Below are positions 57,147 to 64,000 of a DNA stretch of 64,000 bases, one piece after another. The stretch is taken from positions 1,133,001-1,197,000 of the forward strand of contig NZ_CP104002.1 of NCBI RefSeq assembly GCF_029201565.1, in the 5' to 3' direction. Source of the stretch: Devosia sp. SD17-2 (lineage in GTDB: Bacteria; Pseudomonadota; Alphaproteobacteria; Rhizobiales; Devosiaceae). Within the stretch, counting starts at the first letter, position 1, and each line of letters begins with the position of its first letter. Below the pieces are notes generated by a model, which was not told the origin of the DNA, did not search any database, and was given only the letters and a program-made list of their open reading frames with translations. The position numbers and the translations under genes are program-made.

Positions 57147-57938
57147 ATGTTTTTTGTTGCTGCGAAAGTGTTTTGGCTGTTGGCGCAGCCGCTCAGCATT
57201 ACCTTGCTGCTGCTCCTTGTCGGGTTGGCGCTGCTGTGGACAGCGCGCCTTCGGCTCGCTGCGACAGCCCTTCTTCTGGCGGCAATTGTCCTGGGAACAA
57301 CCGGCTTTACCACGCTCGGCTATGTGCTGATCCAGCCGCTCGAGGACCGGTTTGCCCGGCCGGCCGAGATGCCGGAGACAGCGGGGGCGATCATCATGCT
57401 GGGCGGCGCCACGCTGGCACGGCCCAGTTCAGCCCGGCAGACCGTCGAGATGAACGATGCCGGCGACAGATTAAGTGCCACACTCTGGCTGGCCGGGCGC
57501 TATCCGGAAGCCAAGATCATCCTCAGCGGCGGCAGCGGCCTTCTTTCGGGCGAGACGGAAAGCGAGGCGGTGACTGCGGCGCGCTTTTTTACGAGTTTCG
57601 GGATCGCAAGTGATCGGCTGGTGCTCGAAGGAGACTCGCGCAATACGGACGAAAATGTCGCCCTCTCGCGGGATTTTCTCGATGATGCCGCGGGGCCGGT
57701 CTTTCTGGTGACCTCGGCCTTCCATATGCCGCGCTCGGTCGGGCTCTTCGCGGCGCAGGATCTGGATATCGTGCCCTGGCCAACCGATTTTCGCAGTCCC
57801 GGTCCGGTGGGCTTCTGGTTCGACATCGCCAATCCGGTTCAGAACATCAGCGTATCGACTGTGGCAATCAAGGAGTGGATCGGCCTCGCCATCTACCACT
57901 GGACTGGGCGGATCGGCGCGCTTGTGCCAGGCCCATAA
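57147..57938 (+). CDS. YdcF/ElyC/SanA family (DUF218) membrane protein
   Basis: A 263-residue protein with two N-terminal helices (residues about 8-25 and 32-54) and a DUF218 domain. GAIIMLGGAT, PEAKIILSGGSG, ESEAVTAARFF, EGDSRNTDENV and VTSAFHMPRSVGLF are its motifs. E. coli ElyC and SanA influence envelope integrity. GAGGA precedes the ATG. It is followed by a hairpin terminator shared with the convergent DUF1328 gene. Confidence 0.9.
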   Translation: MFFVAAKVFWLLAQPLSITLLLLLVGLALLWTARLRLAATALLLAAIVLGTTGFTTLGYVLIQPLEDRFARPAEMPETAGAIIMLGGATLARPSSARQTVEMNDAGDRLSATLWLAGRYPEAKIILSGGSGLLSGETESEAVTAARFFTSFGIASDRLVLEGDSRNTDENVALSRDFLDDAAGPVFLVTSAFHMPRSVGLFAAQDLDIVPWPTDFRSPGPVGFWFDIANPVQNISVSTVAIKEWIGLAIYHWTGRIGALVPGP

Positions 57939-57968
57939 AAAAGGGCAGTGCCGAAGCACTGCCCTTTT
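57937..57968. terminator. Bidirectional terminator between YdcF-like and DUF1328 genes
   Basis: AAAAGGGCAGTGC, CGAA loop, GCACTGCCCTTTT: a 13-bp perfect stem with A/T-rich flanks, serving both convergent genes. Confidence 0.93.
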
Positions 57969-57987
57969 AGACGTATGCCGTCCGAAC

Positions 57988-58152
57988 CTAGGTCCGACGG
58001 AAGAGACCGATAACCAGCGAGATGACGAGGAAGGCCAGGAACAGGAAGAACAGAACCTGGGCGATGCCCGCGGACGCGCCAGCCACGCCGCCAAAGCCAA
58101 GAACGCCGGCGATCAGTGCGATGACGAGGAAGACGAGTGCATAGTACAGCAT
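57988..58152 (-). CDS. DUF1328 small membrane protein (YtjA-like)
   Basis: A 54-residue protein with two hydrophobic helices, reading [20 protein letters not shown] at the start, then a [12 protein letters not shown] turn and a second helix ending in LFRRT. The length and GFGGVAG motif match DUF1328. The start at 58152 has GGAG 7 nt upstream; an in-frame ATG at 58164 is weaker. An exact EcfG promoter lies about 30 bp upstream. Function is unknown, but family members are often stress-induced. Confidence 0.9.
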   Translation of the reverse strand: MLYYALVFLVIALIAGVLGFGGVAGASAGIAQVLFFLFLAFLVISLVIGLFRRT

Positions 58153-58182
58153 GGGAAGCTCCATGATTTATCTTGCTGGAAC

Positions 58183-58207
58183 AACGCCCGGTGCAATCGC
58201 TGGTTCC
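58183..58207 (-). promoter_or_regulatory. EcfG promoter for the DUF1328 gene, exact consensus
   Basis: On the minus strand GGAAC (58207-58203), a 16-nt spacer and CGTT (58186-58183). The -10 element ends 31 bp before the start codon, leaving room for a short leader. Confidence 0.85.
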
Positions 58208-58219
58208 TCCCATAAAGAA

Positions 58220-58243
58220 AAAGGCCGGTGAAAACCGGCCTTT
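58220..58243 (-). terminator. Intrinsic terminator after phyR
   Basis: AAAGGCCGGT and ACCGGCCTTT form a 10-bp perfect stem; read on the minus strand it is followed by TTTTTCTTT. It lies 19 nt beyond the phyR stop and just upstream of the DUF1328 promoter. Confidence 0.93.
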
Positions 58244-58262
58244 CGGGTAGAAACTTGACGTA

Positions 58263-59057
58263 TCACGCTGCTGCGCGAGAGCCCTCGTCGAAGAACAGCG
58301 CCTGGCTGATCAGCGCCTTCACCATTTCCGGGTTGAACGGCTTGGTGACGAGGAATGTCGGCTCCGGCCGTTCACCCGTCAGGAGGCGTTCGGGGAAAGC
58401 GGTGATGAAAATCACCGGCACGGAGTGGGAGTTGAGGATGTCGTTGACCGCATCAATACCCGAGCTGCCGTCGGCCAACTGGATATCTGCAAGGATCATG
58501 CGCGGCTGGGTCTGATGGAATAGATTGACTGCTTCCTTATGCGTGCGCGCCACCGACACAACCTTATGCCCAAGGCTTTCGACCATCTGTTCGATGTCCA
58601 TCGCGATGAGCGGCTCATCTTCGATGATCATGATTTCGGTCGCCACCTGACGCGAGATATCGCGCGAAGCTTCATCGAGAAGCTGCACGAATTCGGCATC
58701 GGTTACCGAGAGAATTTCAGCGGCCTGCGCGTGCGTGAAGCCTTCGACGGCAACCAATAGGAATGCCTGGCGTTGACGGGGTGCAAGGTTGGCGAGGTTA
58801 GCCGCAGCGCGCTTCTCCCACGCATAGCTCGAAGTCGGTTCCGGAATGGTTACCGCAGACGACGAAAACAGCGCCGAAAAGAGCTTATAGAGCGAGATGC
58901 GATCGCTGGATGCTTCTGGGAAGAGGGAAATGTCGGCAATGAGCGCTTCCAAGGTGGCGGCCACATAGGCATCGCCTGAGGTCTGCGATCCCGTGACTGC
59001 ACGAGAAAAACGCCGCAGATAGGGCAGGTGCGGAGCGATCCGCGTGGACAATGACAT
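58263..59057 (-). CDS. phyR: General stress response regulator PhyR
   Basis: A 264-residue response regulator: residues about 1-135 mimic an ECF sigma factor (sigma2-like YLRRFSRAVTGSQTSGDAYV, sigma4-like LAPRQRQAFLLVAVEGFTHA) and residues about 142-264 are a receiver domain. The acidic pocket is IMIIEDEPL, the phospho-acceptor Asp is in MILADIQLADG, and the conserved Lys is in LVTKPF. When phosphorylated it sequesters NepR and frees EcfG. The ATG at 59057 follows GGGAG. It diverges from nepR-ecfG. Confidence 0.97.
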   Translation of the reverse strand: MSLSTRIAPHLPYLRRFSRAVTGSQTSGDAYVAATLEALIADISLFPEASSDRISLYKLFSALFSSSAVTIPEPTSSYAWEKRAAANLANLAPRQRQAFLLVAVEGFTHAQAAEILSVTDAEFVQLLDEASRDISRQVATEIMIIEDEPLIAMDIEQMVESLGHKVVSVARTHKEAVNLFHQTQPRMILADIQLADGSSGIDAVNDILNSHSVPVIFITAFPERLLTGERPEPTFLVTKPFNPEMVKALISQALFFDEGSRAAA

Positions 59058-59107
59058 GGAAAACAACTCCCGGTGACGCTTGTATTCGTGATTTCACGAA
59101 ACTGATT

Positions 59108-59164
59108 AACTACCGAGGTGCGGAAAAGTTCCAGATGGGGGAACTTTTTTTGTTATCAGACATT
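59108..59164. promoter_or_regulatory. Overlapping divergent EcfG-type promoters in a palindrome
   Basis: AAAAGTTCC (59124-59132), 7-nt spacer, GGAACTTTT (59140-59148) is a 9-bp inverted repeat carrying a -35 GGAAC in each direction. On the plus strand GGAAC-N16-CATT (59161-59164) faces nepR-ecfG. On the minus strand GGAAC-N16-AGTT (59111-59108) faces phyR. Each -10 has one mismatch to CGTT. This implies autoregulation of the stress locus by EcfG. Confidence 0.7.
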
Positions 59165-59225
59165 AAAGCTAACAAGCGGCAATTACGCGTTTTGATCGGT
59201 CGATTGGATGAAGAAGGAAACCTCT

Positions 59226-59429
59226 GTGAACCAGCAACGCATGCGGACGCTGGCGGGGCGCGCAGATGACGGACTCGGTGTCAATTCCGACATCGGGTCG
59301 CGGTTGCGTGCGCTCTATGGCGCTATCCAGGATGAAGGCGTGCCAGACCAGCTGTTAGACCTGCTGGAGAAGCTCGACAACGCCGAGCAAGCCCAAAAAC
59401 ATAAGCTTCCTGCACAGGAAGGGGAATGA
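59226..59429 (+). CDS. nepR: Anti-sigma factor NepR
   Basis: A 67-residue anti-sigma factor that binds EcfG until captured by PhyR. The NepR core IGSRLRALYGAIQDEGVPDQ followed by LLDLLEKLDNAEQ is unmistakable. GTG at 59226 is chosen because AAGGA lies about 8 nt upstream; an ATG at 59208 would add six residues but lacks a ribosome site. ecfG starts 4 nt after the stop, so anti-sigma and sigma are co-translated. Confidence 0.93.
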   Translation: MNQQRMRTLAGRADDGLGVNSDIGSRLRALYGAIQDEGVPDQLLDLLEKLDNAEQAQKHKLPAQEGE

Positions 59430-59433
59430 TCGG

Positions 59434-59988
59434 ATGGCGACTGAACAGACGTCATTCAAACGCGAAATGTTGGCGACCCTGCCGAGCTTACGCGCATTCG
59501 CCGTATCTCTAACCGGCAAGCACGACAAGGCCGACGACCTGGTTCAGGACACGGTGATGAAGGCCTGGGCCAAGCAGTCCAGCTTCGAGATGGGCACCAA
59601 TATCAAGGCCTGGCTTTTCACCATCTTGCGCAATGAGTTTTACAGCCAGATGCGCAAGCGTGGCCGCGAAGTGCAGGATAGCGATGGTGCCTTTACCGAG
59701 CGGTTGTCGGTTCACCCCTCACAGTATGGGTCGATGGATATGGAGGACTTCAAGAAGGCCCTCTCCCAGCTTCCCGATGATCAGCGCGAAGCGATCATTC
59801 TGATCGGCGCCTCGGGATTTTCATACGAAGAGGCGGCTGACATCTGTGATTGTGCGGTCGGGACGATGAAAAGTCGCGTCAGCCGGGCCCGCTCTCGCCT
59901 TCAGGACATGCTCAAGGTTAGCGGCGAGTCCGACTATGGGCCGGATGCTGTCTCTGCACAGGTCACGACCAATAATCATTCGTTCTGA
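59434..59988 (+). CDS. ecfG: RNA polymerase sigma factor EcfG (general stress response)
   Basis: A 184-residue ECF sigma factor. Region 2 includes DDLVQDTVMKAWAKQSSFE and FTILRNEFYSQMRKRGREV; region 4 includes LPDDQREAIILIGASGFSYE and CAVGTMKSRVSRAR. It directs RNA polymerase to GGAAC-N16/17-CGTT promoters, several of which occur in this window. AGGAAGGGGA lies upstream of the ATG. A hairpin (60029-60050) follows 40 nt after the stop. Confidence 0.96.
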   Translation: MATEQTSFKREMLATLPSLRAFAVSLTGKHDKADDLVQDTVMKAWAKQSSFEMGTNIKAWLFTILRNEFYSQMRKRGREVQDSDGAFTERLSVHPSQYGSMDMEDFKKALSQLPDDQREAIILIGASGFSYEEAADICDCAVGTMKSRVSRARSRLQDMLKVSGESDYGPDAVSAQVTTNNHSF

Positions 59989-60028
59989 TGCTGGTGGCGC
60001 CCCTGGCGCCCTGGTGTGGACGTGAAAA

Positions 60029-60050
60029 GTCCCGGCGTGCGCGCCGGGAC
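60029..60050 (+). terminator. Hairpin downstream of ecfG
   Basis: GTCCCGGCG, 4-nt loop, CGCCGGGAC: a 9-bp perfect stem without a following T run; possible terminator or 3'-end stabiliser. The rest of the 59989-60252 gap holds nothing recognisable. Confidence 0.6.
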
Positions 60051-60252
60051 CTGATGTCCTGCGGGCCGCAGCGACCGTGGGAGCGATAGTCTAGGGCACC
60101 CTTATTCAAACAGTGCAGTCCGCTCCCTAAAACGCCAGCAACGGTTCAGTGCCGGCCTCATTGCTGCCATTGGCGCAAGGCATTAGCATATTGGGCACCG
60201 GCAAGGCTCGTCTCGAGATCGGGGACGGCCGAGAAGGCTTGGGTGGGCACGG

Positions 60253-61656
60253 GTGAACGAAAAGTCGACGGGGATAGCCATTCCGATCTGGGGGCGCATC
60301 AGTCTGCGCCGCCTTGCCGTGTGGGTCTCCCTCGCACTTGTCATTCTCGCTGGCCTCATCTCCCTGGTTCTCATCCAAGGCATCAGCCGCCAGCTCGTTG
60401 ATATCACGCAGACCTATGCCGTCCGCCAGCAGGCGAGCGAACTCATCATCACGCTGGGGGAGGCTGAGGCCAGCCAGCGCGGCTATCTGCTGACCCGGGA
60501 TCCTGGCTATCTTGATCCCTATAACGCCGCGATTGGCAGCATCGAAGCGCAGGTTGATGCGCTTCTCGATATGACCGCCGACGATCCCGTCCAAAGTCAA
60601 CGGGTGCGGGGGATCATCGGCGATATCGAGGGTAAACTGGTCGAAATGGCCCGCGCCGTTGAACTTGTCTCGCTGCAGCGGGATGCCGAAGCGCAAAGCC
60701 TGACCGAGACCGGCCGGGGGGCGCGCCTGATGGTTGAGGTGCGCGAGACGCTGAACCAGTTCATTGCCGAGGAAAACCAGAAGCTCGTCGATCGCAATGC
60801 CGAGATCGACCGCATGCGTCTTGTCCTCGCCGCCGTGCTGATTGCCGCGCTCTGTTCGGCTGCGATTTTGGCCTATGCGCTGTTGAGCCGGACACAGCGT
60901 CAGGTCAGCGCGCTCGCCCAGCGCCATCGCGGCCTCATGACGCAGAACGAGGCGCTGGAGGCTGAAATCGCTGAACGCACCCGCGCCATCGAAGAGGCTC
61001 GGGCGCATGCCGAGCACGAACGCCAGCGGGTGGAAGCGCTGTTGCAGGATGCCAATCATCGGATCGGCAATTCGCTGGCGACAGTGTCGTCACTCCTTGC
61101 GCTGCAAATCATGCGCAGCCGATCGGAAGAGGTCAAAGGCGCGCTGGAGGCGGCGCGGCTGCGTGTCCATGCCGTTGCGTCGGCCCACCGCAGGCTCAGG
61201 CTCGGAGCGGATCTGGAGTCGACCGCGGCCAATGAGTTCCTCAACGCCGTCGTCGAAGACATCATCAATACCCAGACCATGTCCGAGCATGTGACGATCC
61301 AGTGCGAGATCGACGATATCGAGGTTGGCGCGCGGGATGCGACGACGATTGGCATTCTGGTCAGCGAGCTGGTGACGAATGCGCTCAAGCATGCGTTTCC
61401 CGATGGTCGCGACGGGACGATCCTCGTGACGCTGGCGCGGGTGGACGCGGTTCCGACCCTCTCGATTGCCGACAACGGGGTGGGCCTGCCTCCCGAAGCC
61501 GGGGAGGGCGGGATGGGCTCTCTCATTATCCAGCAGCTGTCCGGGCAGTTTGGCGGCAAGCCTGAATATTCGCCGACTGCGGGCGGGGGGCTCACGATCA
61601 CCATTCCGCTGCCTCATCTCAACCGGGCCATGGCGGTCCACACCGAGGACGAATAG
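60253..61656 (+). CDS. CHASE3-domain HWE/HisKA_2 histidine kinase (candidate GSR sensor)
   Basis: A 467-residue membrane kinase. Helix 1 spans residues about 20-41; a periplasmic CHASE3-like domain (residues about 45-190, including ASQRGYLLTRDPGYLDPYNA) follows; helix 2 spans about 195-216; then a coiled coil. The histidine motif is DANHRIGNSLATVSSL, followed by the HATPase N box ELVTNALKHAF and DNGVGLP. This subfamily supplies PhyR-phosphorylating kinases in many alphaproteobacteria. The start is GTG at 60253 with a weak ribosome site. It overlaps the lipid kinase gene by 1 nt. Confidence 0.9.
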   Translation: MNEKSTGIAIPIWGRISLRRLAVWVSLALVILAGLISLVLIQGISRQLVDITQTYAVRQQASELIITLGEAEASQRGYLLTRDPGYLDPYNAAIGSIEAQVDALLDMTADDPVQSQRVRGIIGDIEGKLVEMARAVELVSLQRDAEAQSLTETGRGARLMVEVRETLNQFIAEENQKLVDRNAEIDRMRLVLAAVLIAALCSAAILAYALLSRTQRQVSALAQRHRGLMTQNEALEAEIAERTRAIEEARAHAEHERQRVEALLQDANHRIGNSLATVSSLLALQIMRSRSEEVKGALEAARLRVHAVASAHRRLRLGADLESTAANEFLNAVVEDIINTQTMSEHVTIQCEIDDIEVGARDATTIGILVSELVTNALKHAFPDGRDGTILVTLARVDAVPTLSIADNGVGLPPEAGEGGMGSLIIQQLSGQFGGKPEYSPTAGGGLTITIPLPHLNRAMAVHTEDE

Positions 61657-62570
61657 TGCGCATAGCTGCCATCCTGAACCGCGATGGCGGTAGTTTACGC
61701 ACAATAGATGTGGAAGCCCTGGCCCAGCGGGCTGCGGAGATCTTCGCCGCCAATGGCCATGATCTGGAAATCCACCTCGTGAAAGGCAAAAACGTCGAGC
61801 GAGCACTGCGCGCTGCGGCGCGGAATGCCCGTATCGATGCGACCCTCGCGGGCGGCGGGGACGGCACGATTTCTTCGGCTGCAGCGGTGGCTTTCGAGAG
61901 CGGCAAGCCACTGGCAGTGTTGCCGGCCGGGACGATGAACCTGTTTGCGCGCGCATTGCGCCTTCCCCCCGGGCTCGAAGAGGCTTTGACGGCAATCGCC
62001 CAGGGGGATGTCGGATACGTCGACATTGCGACCGCCAATGGGCGTCCGTTCGTCCATCAGTTCGGCGTGGGGATCCACGCCCGGCTGGTCCGCATTCGCG
62101 AGGGCATGAGCTACAGCAGTCGCTTTGGAAAAATGTTCGCCAGCCTGAGGGCCATTGGGGCCGCGGCTCTCAATCCTCCCCGGTTCGAGGTTGAACTGAA
62201 AAGCGGCAGCCGGACAATGACCCGCACGGTCAGTGGCGTTGCGGTGTCCAATAATCCGCTCGACAATGGGGCGATCCCGGTGGCGGAGCGGCTGGATAGC
62301 GGATTGCTCGGCGTGTATCTGGCCGGGCCTGTCGGCACGACGGAACTGCTTACTCTGGCACTCGATGTTCTGCGCGGGCGCTGGCGGGACAATCCGCAGG
62401 TCAGTGAAGTGGAAGTGAGCCGCATCGTGCTCCGCTTCCCCCAAAAAAAGCGCAATGCCTACGCTGTTATCGATGGCGAATTGGTCAAGCTGGACCGGCG
62501 CGTCGAGCTGGTCCTGCATCGCCGGGCGCTGCCGGTTCTGCTGCCCAAAAAGAATGAGGGCCAGGCGTAA
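61656..62570 (+). CDS. Diacylglycerol kinase catalytic-domain (lipid kinase) protein
   Basis: A 304-residue YegS/BmrU-like lipid kinase. The ATP-binding GGGDGTISSAA is near residues 67-77, PAGTMNLFARAL follows, and the C-terminal beta-domain has AYAVIDGELVKLD. The start is GTG at 61656, overlapping the kinase stop by 1 nt, so the two are an operon. The substrate may be diacylglycerol, sphingoid base or undecaprenol; undecided. A hairpin with one mismatch (62557-62580) follows. Confidence 0.88.
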   Translation: MRIAAILNRDGGSLRTIDVEALAQRAAEIFAANGHDLEIHLVKGKNVERALRAAARNARIDATLAGGGDGTISSAAAVAFESGKPLAVLPAGTMNLFARALRLPPGLEEALTAIAQGDVGYVDIATANGRPFVHQFGVGIHARLVRIREGMSYSSRFGKMFASLRAIGAAALNPPRFEVELKSGSRTMTRTVSGVAVSNNPLDNGAIPVAERLDSGLLGVYLAGPVGTTELLTLALDVLRGRWRDNPQVSEVEVSRIVLRFPQKKRNAYAVIDGELVKLDRRVELVLHRRALPVLLPKKNEGQA

Positions 62571-62580
62571 GCCTGACCCT
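62557..62580. terminator. Imperfect hairpin between convergent lipid kinase and holin-like genes
   Basis: AGGGCCAGGC, GTAA loop, GCCTGACCCT: a 10-bp stem with one mismatch spanning the lipid kinase stop codon. A probable weak convergent terminator. Confidence 0.55.
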
Positions 62581-62588
62581 CTGGACTG

Positions 62589-63008
62589 TTAGTCTCTATC
62601 GCGCATCAGCAAAAACGCGACGATGGCGGCCGGAATGCCGAAGCGCAGCATCATCGGTGATTTCGCCAAAGCCGGAAGCGCCGTCAGCGCCGCCGTGGTG
62701 ACAAATGCGCTCGTATCGTTCGAGTGCTTCCGCTCCACGGCTTCTCGCTTTCGGCGACCCTCGCCGATCTGGCTGCCGAGATAAACCGCCAGCGCCAGAA
62801 GGATGAATACACCCCCCATGATCAGGCTGGCGACCAGCGGGCTGGTGGCGGCGGCTAGCGCGATATAGCCCGCTCCAACCAGAAACCCTATGCCTACAAG
62901 GCCAAATGCAGCCATCAGGCCATAGGTGACTGCCGTGGATTTGGCCCGGCTGGCCACGCGCTCCGCTTCAAAACCAACCAGCGCCGCCAGGGGCGCGAGC
63001 AAGTTCAT
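62589..63008 (-). CDS. Phage-holin-like (holin-X/DUF1469) membrane protein
   Basis: A 139-residue membrane protein with two adjacent central helices (GLMAAFGLVGIGFLVGAGYI and LVASLIMGGVFILLALAVYL) and a third hydrophobic segment near the C-terminus (FGIPAAIVAFLLM). This layout matches the 'holin-X' proteins that are regularly paired with DUF883 proteins; they are envelope stress proteins rather than true lysis holins. The stop of DUF883 lies 2 nt upstream with GAGG as ribosome site. Confidence 0.82.
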   Translation of the reverse strand: MNLLAPLAALVGFEAERVASRAKSTAVTYGLMAAFGLVGIGFLVGAGYIALAAATSPLVASLIMGGVFILLALAVYLGSQIGEGRRKREAVERKHSNDTSAFVTTAALTALPALAKSPMMLRFGIPAAIVAFLLMRDRD

Positions 63009-63010
63009 CC

Positions 63011-63376
63011 TCAGTGCCGGGTCAGAAGGGCCAGAACGAAGCCGATGCCGGCGGCGGCTGCCACTGCGGTCAGGGGCTTTTCCCGGATCGTGTCCTTGAG
63101 CTGCTCTTCATACTCGACGGCCTGATCCTGGGCGTCCTCGATCAGATGCTTGCCACGGCGCTTCAGCTGGCGGAATTCAGCCTGGGCGATGTCCTTGACT
63201 TCACCAGCTTTTTCCTCTGTCAGCTTGCGCAGCGTCTCGGTGATCGCCTTGAGGTCATCCTGCAACTGAGAGACCTGAGCCTCCAGTTCCCGCTCGCGGT
63301 CGGTATCGAGGATTGCATCGGCTGCGCTAGCAGCAGCCTTGCGCGCGGAAGAGGTCATTTCGGGCGTATTTGCCAT
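63011..63376 (-). CDS. DUF883 (ElaB/YqjD-like) membrane-anchored protein
   Basis: A 121-residue protein: an acidic helical coiled region (residues about 25-95, LEAQVSQLQDDLKAITETL) followed by DTIREKPLTAVAAAAGIGFV and a single C-terminal helix. This is the DUF883 pattern; E. coli YqjD and ElaB are ribosome-associated membrane proteins induced in stationary phase. AGGAG precedes the ATG. An exact EcfG promoter lies 31 bp upstream, and the holin-like gene is co-transcribed. Confidence 0.9.
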   Translation of the reverse strand: MANTPEMTSSARKAAASAADAILDTDRERELEAQVSQLQDDLKAITETLRKLTEEKAGEVKDIAQAEFRQLKRRGKHLIEDAQDQAVEYEEQLKDTIREKPLTAVAAAAGIGFVLALLTRH

Positions 63377-63406
63377 GGAAATCTAACTCCTGTTGCGAAA
63401 TTCAAC

Positions 63407-63432
63407 AACGCACTAACCTAGGTCAAGGTTCC
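63407..63432 (-). promoter_or_regulatory. EcfG promoter for the DUF883 operon, exact consensus
   Basis: On the minus strand GGAAC (63432-63428), a 17-nt spacer and CGTT (63410-63407). A second GGAAC lies at 63441-63437 without a matching -10. Confidence 0.85.
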
Positions 63433-63463
63433 GCGTGTTCCATTTTGGGATTTCGAAAGAATA

Positions 63464-63526
63464 GCCCCGATGCGCGTGAGCACATCGGGGCATGGCGAGC
63501 CGAAAGGGGGGCGACCGTCGGCTCGC
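63464..63526. other. Tandem hairpins between DUF3309 and DUF883 genes
   Basis: GCCCCGATG, 10-nt loop, CATCGGGGC (63464-63491), then GCGAGCCGA, 14-nt loop, TCGGCTCGC (63495-63526): two 9-bp perfect stems. They lie downstream of the minus-strand DUF3309 gene and upstream of the DUF883 promoter, and probably end the DUF3309 transcript. Confidence 0.6.
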
Positions 63527-63571
63527 AAGGACACGTCGTGCAGTTTGCCTAGTGTCCAGTTCGGATGATTT

Positions 63572-63730
63572 TTATATCCGTCCCATCAGGACGAGAATGA
63601 GGATCACGACCAGGATCACGCCCAGAATGCCGGACGGAAAGTAGCCGAAGCCGCGCGAATAGCCCCAATTGGGCAGTGCGCCGATCAGCAGCAGCACGAG
63701 AATGATGATCAGTATTGTGCCAAGTGTCAT
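63572..63730 (-). CDS. DUF3309 small membrane protein
   Basis: A 52-residue protein with two hydrophobic helices separated by the conserved turn GALPNWGYSRGFGYFPSG, which is the DUF3309 signature. GGAGGG lies 7 nt before the ATG. Function unknown; such proteins are frequent in stress islands of Rhizobiales. I found no exact EcfG promoter directly upstream. Confidence 0.9.
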   Translation of the reverse strand: MTLGTILIIILVLLLIGALPNWGYSRGFGYFPSGILGVILVVILILVLMGRI

Positions 63731-63780
63731 GTCAAACCCTCCAGGAATTCTTGATAATTCAACGCCCTAGCTGCGACCCG

Positions 63781-63948
63781 TCAGAGCAAGGCGAGAAGTA
63801 AGGCAGTGGCAGCAGTCAGAATGACAAAGGCAGGGATGAGCGTCTTGGCGATATCGCCGAAACGGCCTGAGCTGTCATAAACATCGTTCGACCAGACCAT
63901 GGTGGAGCGGCCTGCGTCCTCGATGGATTTGATTTCAGCTTGGGTCAT
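63781..63948 (-). CDS. Small single-pass membrane protein, unknown family
   Basis: A 55-residue protein starting MTQAEIKSIEDAGRSTMVWS with one C-terminal helix (TLIPAFVILTAATALLLALL). GGAGG precedes the ATG with about 6 nt spacing. It lies 50 nt upstream of the DUF3309 gene on the same strand, so the two may form one transcript beginning near or beyond the right edge. Confidence 0.7.
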   Translation of the reverse strand: MTQAEIKSIEDAGRSTMVWSNDVYDSSGRFGDIAKTLIPAFVILTAATALLLALL

Positions 63949-64000
63949 CTTTGCCTCCATCCCCTTTGCGGGGTTCCGAACCGCATCCGTTGCCGGTTGC

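Noticed and set aside
62589..63008. Holin-like protein taken as a sign of prophage
   Set aside because: No other phage genes are nearby, and the protein is of the holin-X type that regularly pairs with DUF883 stress proteins.

Overview
The window looks like a chromosomal segment from a GC-rich alphaproteobacterium of the order Hyphomicrobiales, probably Devosia or a close relative. The evidence is the mdh-sucC-sucD-sucA-sucB-lpd TCA block preceded by zapE and a Brucella Omp19-like lipoprotein, the PhyR-NepR-EcfG general stress response locus, the tamA-tamB pair, and many transporter operons punctuated by GC-rich palindromic intergenic repeats. The genus is inferred from gene content and style, not from a search. 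I saw no rRNA, tRNA, CRISPR array, prophage or complete insertion sequence.

Layout. 1-12250: an oligopeptide/oligosaccharide-type ABC transporter (binding protein, two permeases, two ATPases), then a DUF2264 protein, a D-2-hydroxyacid dehydrogenase, an unusual acyltransferase-alpha/alpha-toroid fusion and a ThuA-like protein, probably one carbohydrate-use cluster. 12380-14040: a methyltransferase, a DUF892 ferritin-like stress protein and a DUF2934 protein. 14145-17107: efp divergent from epmA-epmB, the elongation factor P and its beta-lysylation enzymes; epmB carries an intergenic repeat inside its coding sequence. 17193-24533: an SDR oxidoreductase, then tamA-tamB for outer-membrane assembly. 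24798-30470: a Yej-type peptide importer in the order yejB-E-F-A on the minus strand. 30791-33271: small genes, an Omp19-like lipoprotein and zapE. 33447-44048: TCA-cycle genes, with a long hairpin-rich leader before sucA.

44277-52181 is an unsaturated uronate/glucuronate cluster: a TRAP transporter (dctPQM), a GntR regulator, kduI, kduD, kdgF, a TRIC-like membrane protein, a DUF4326 protein and uxuA. 52230-56941 (minus strand) is a polar amino-acid ABC importer with a DUF77 protein and an aspartoacylase-family deacylase. 57147-63948 is a stress-response island: a YdcF-like protein, DUF1328, phyR, nepR, ecfG, a CHASE3/HWE histidine kinase, a lipid kinase, a holin-X-like protein, DUF883, DUF3309 and another tiny membrane protein.

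Connections. Three exact matches to the EcfG promoter consensus (GGAAC, 16-17 nt, CGTT) sit just upstream of the DUF892, DUF1328 and DUF883 genes. Two near matches form a palindrome between phyR and nepR-ecfG. This ties scattered small stress genes to the local sigma factor. The uronate cluster, and perhaps the first ABC cluster, suggest a plant- or algal-glycan diet, with products entering through kdgF/kduI/kduD and uxuA. At least three families of palindromic repeats are scattered between genes, one of them a MITE-like element of about 113 bp with 24-bp perfect inverted ends.
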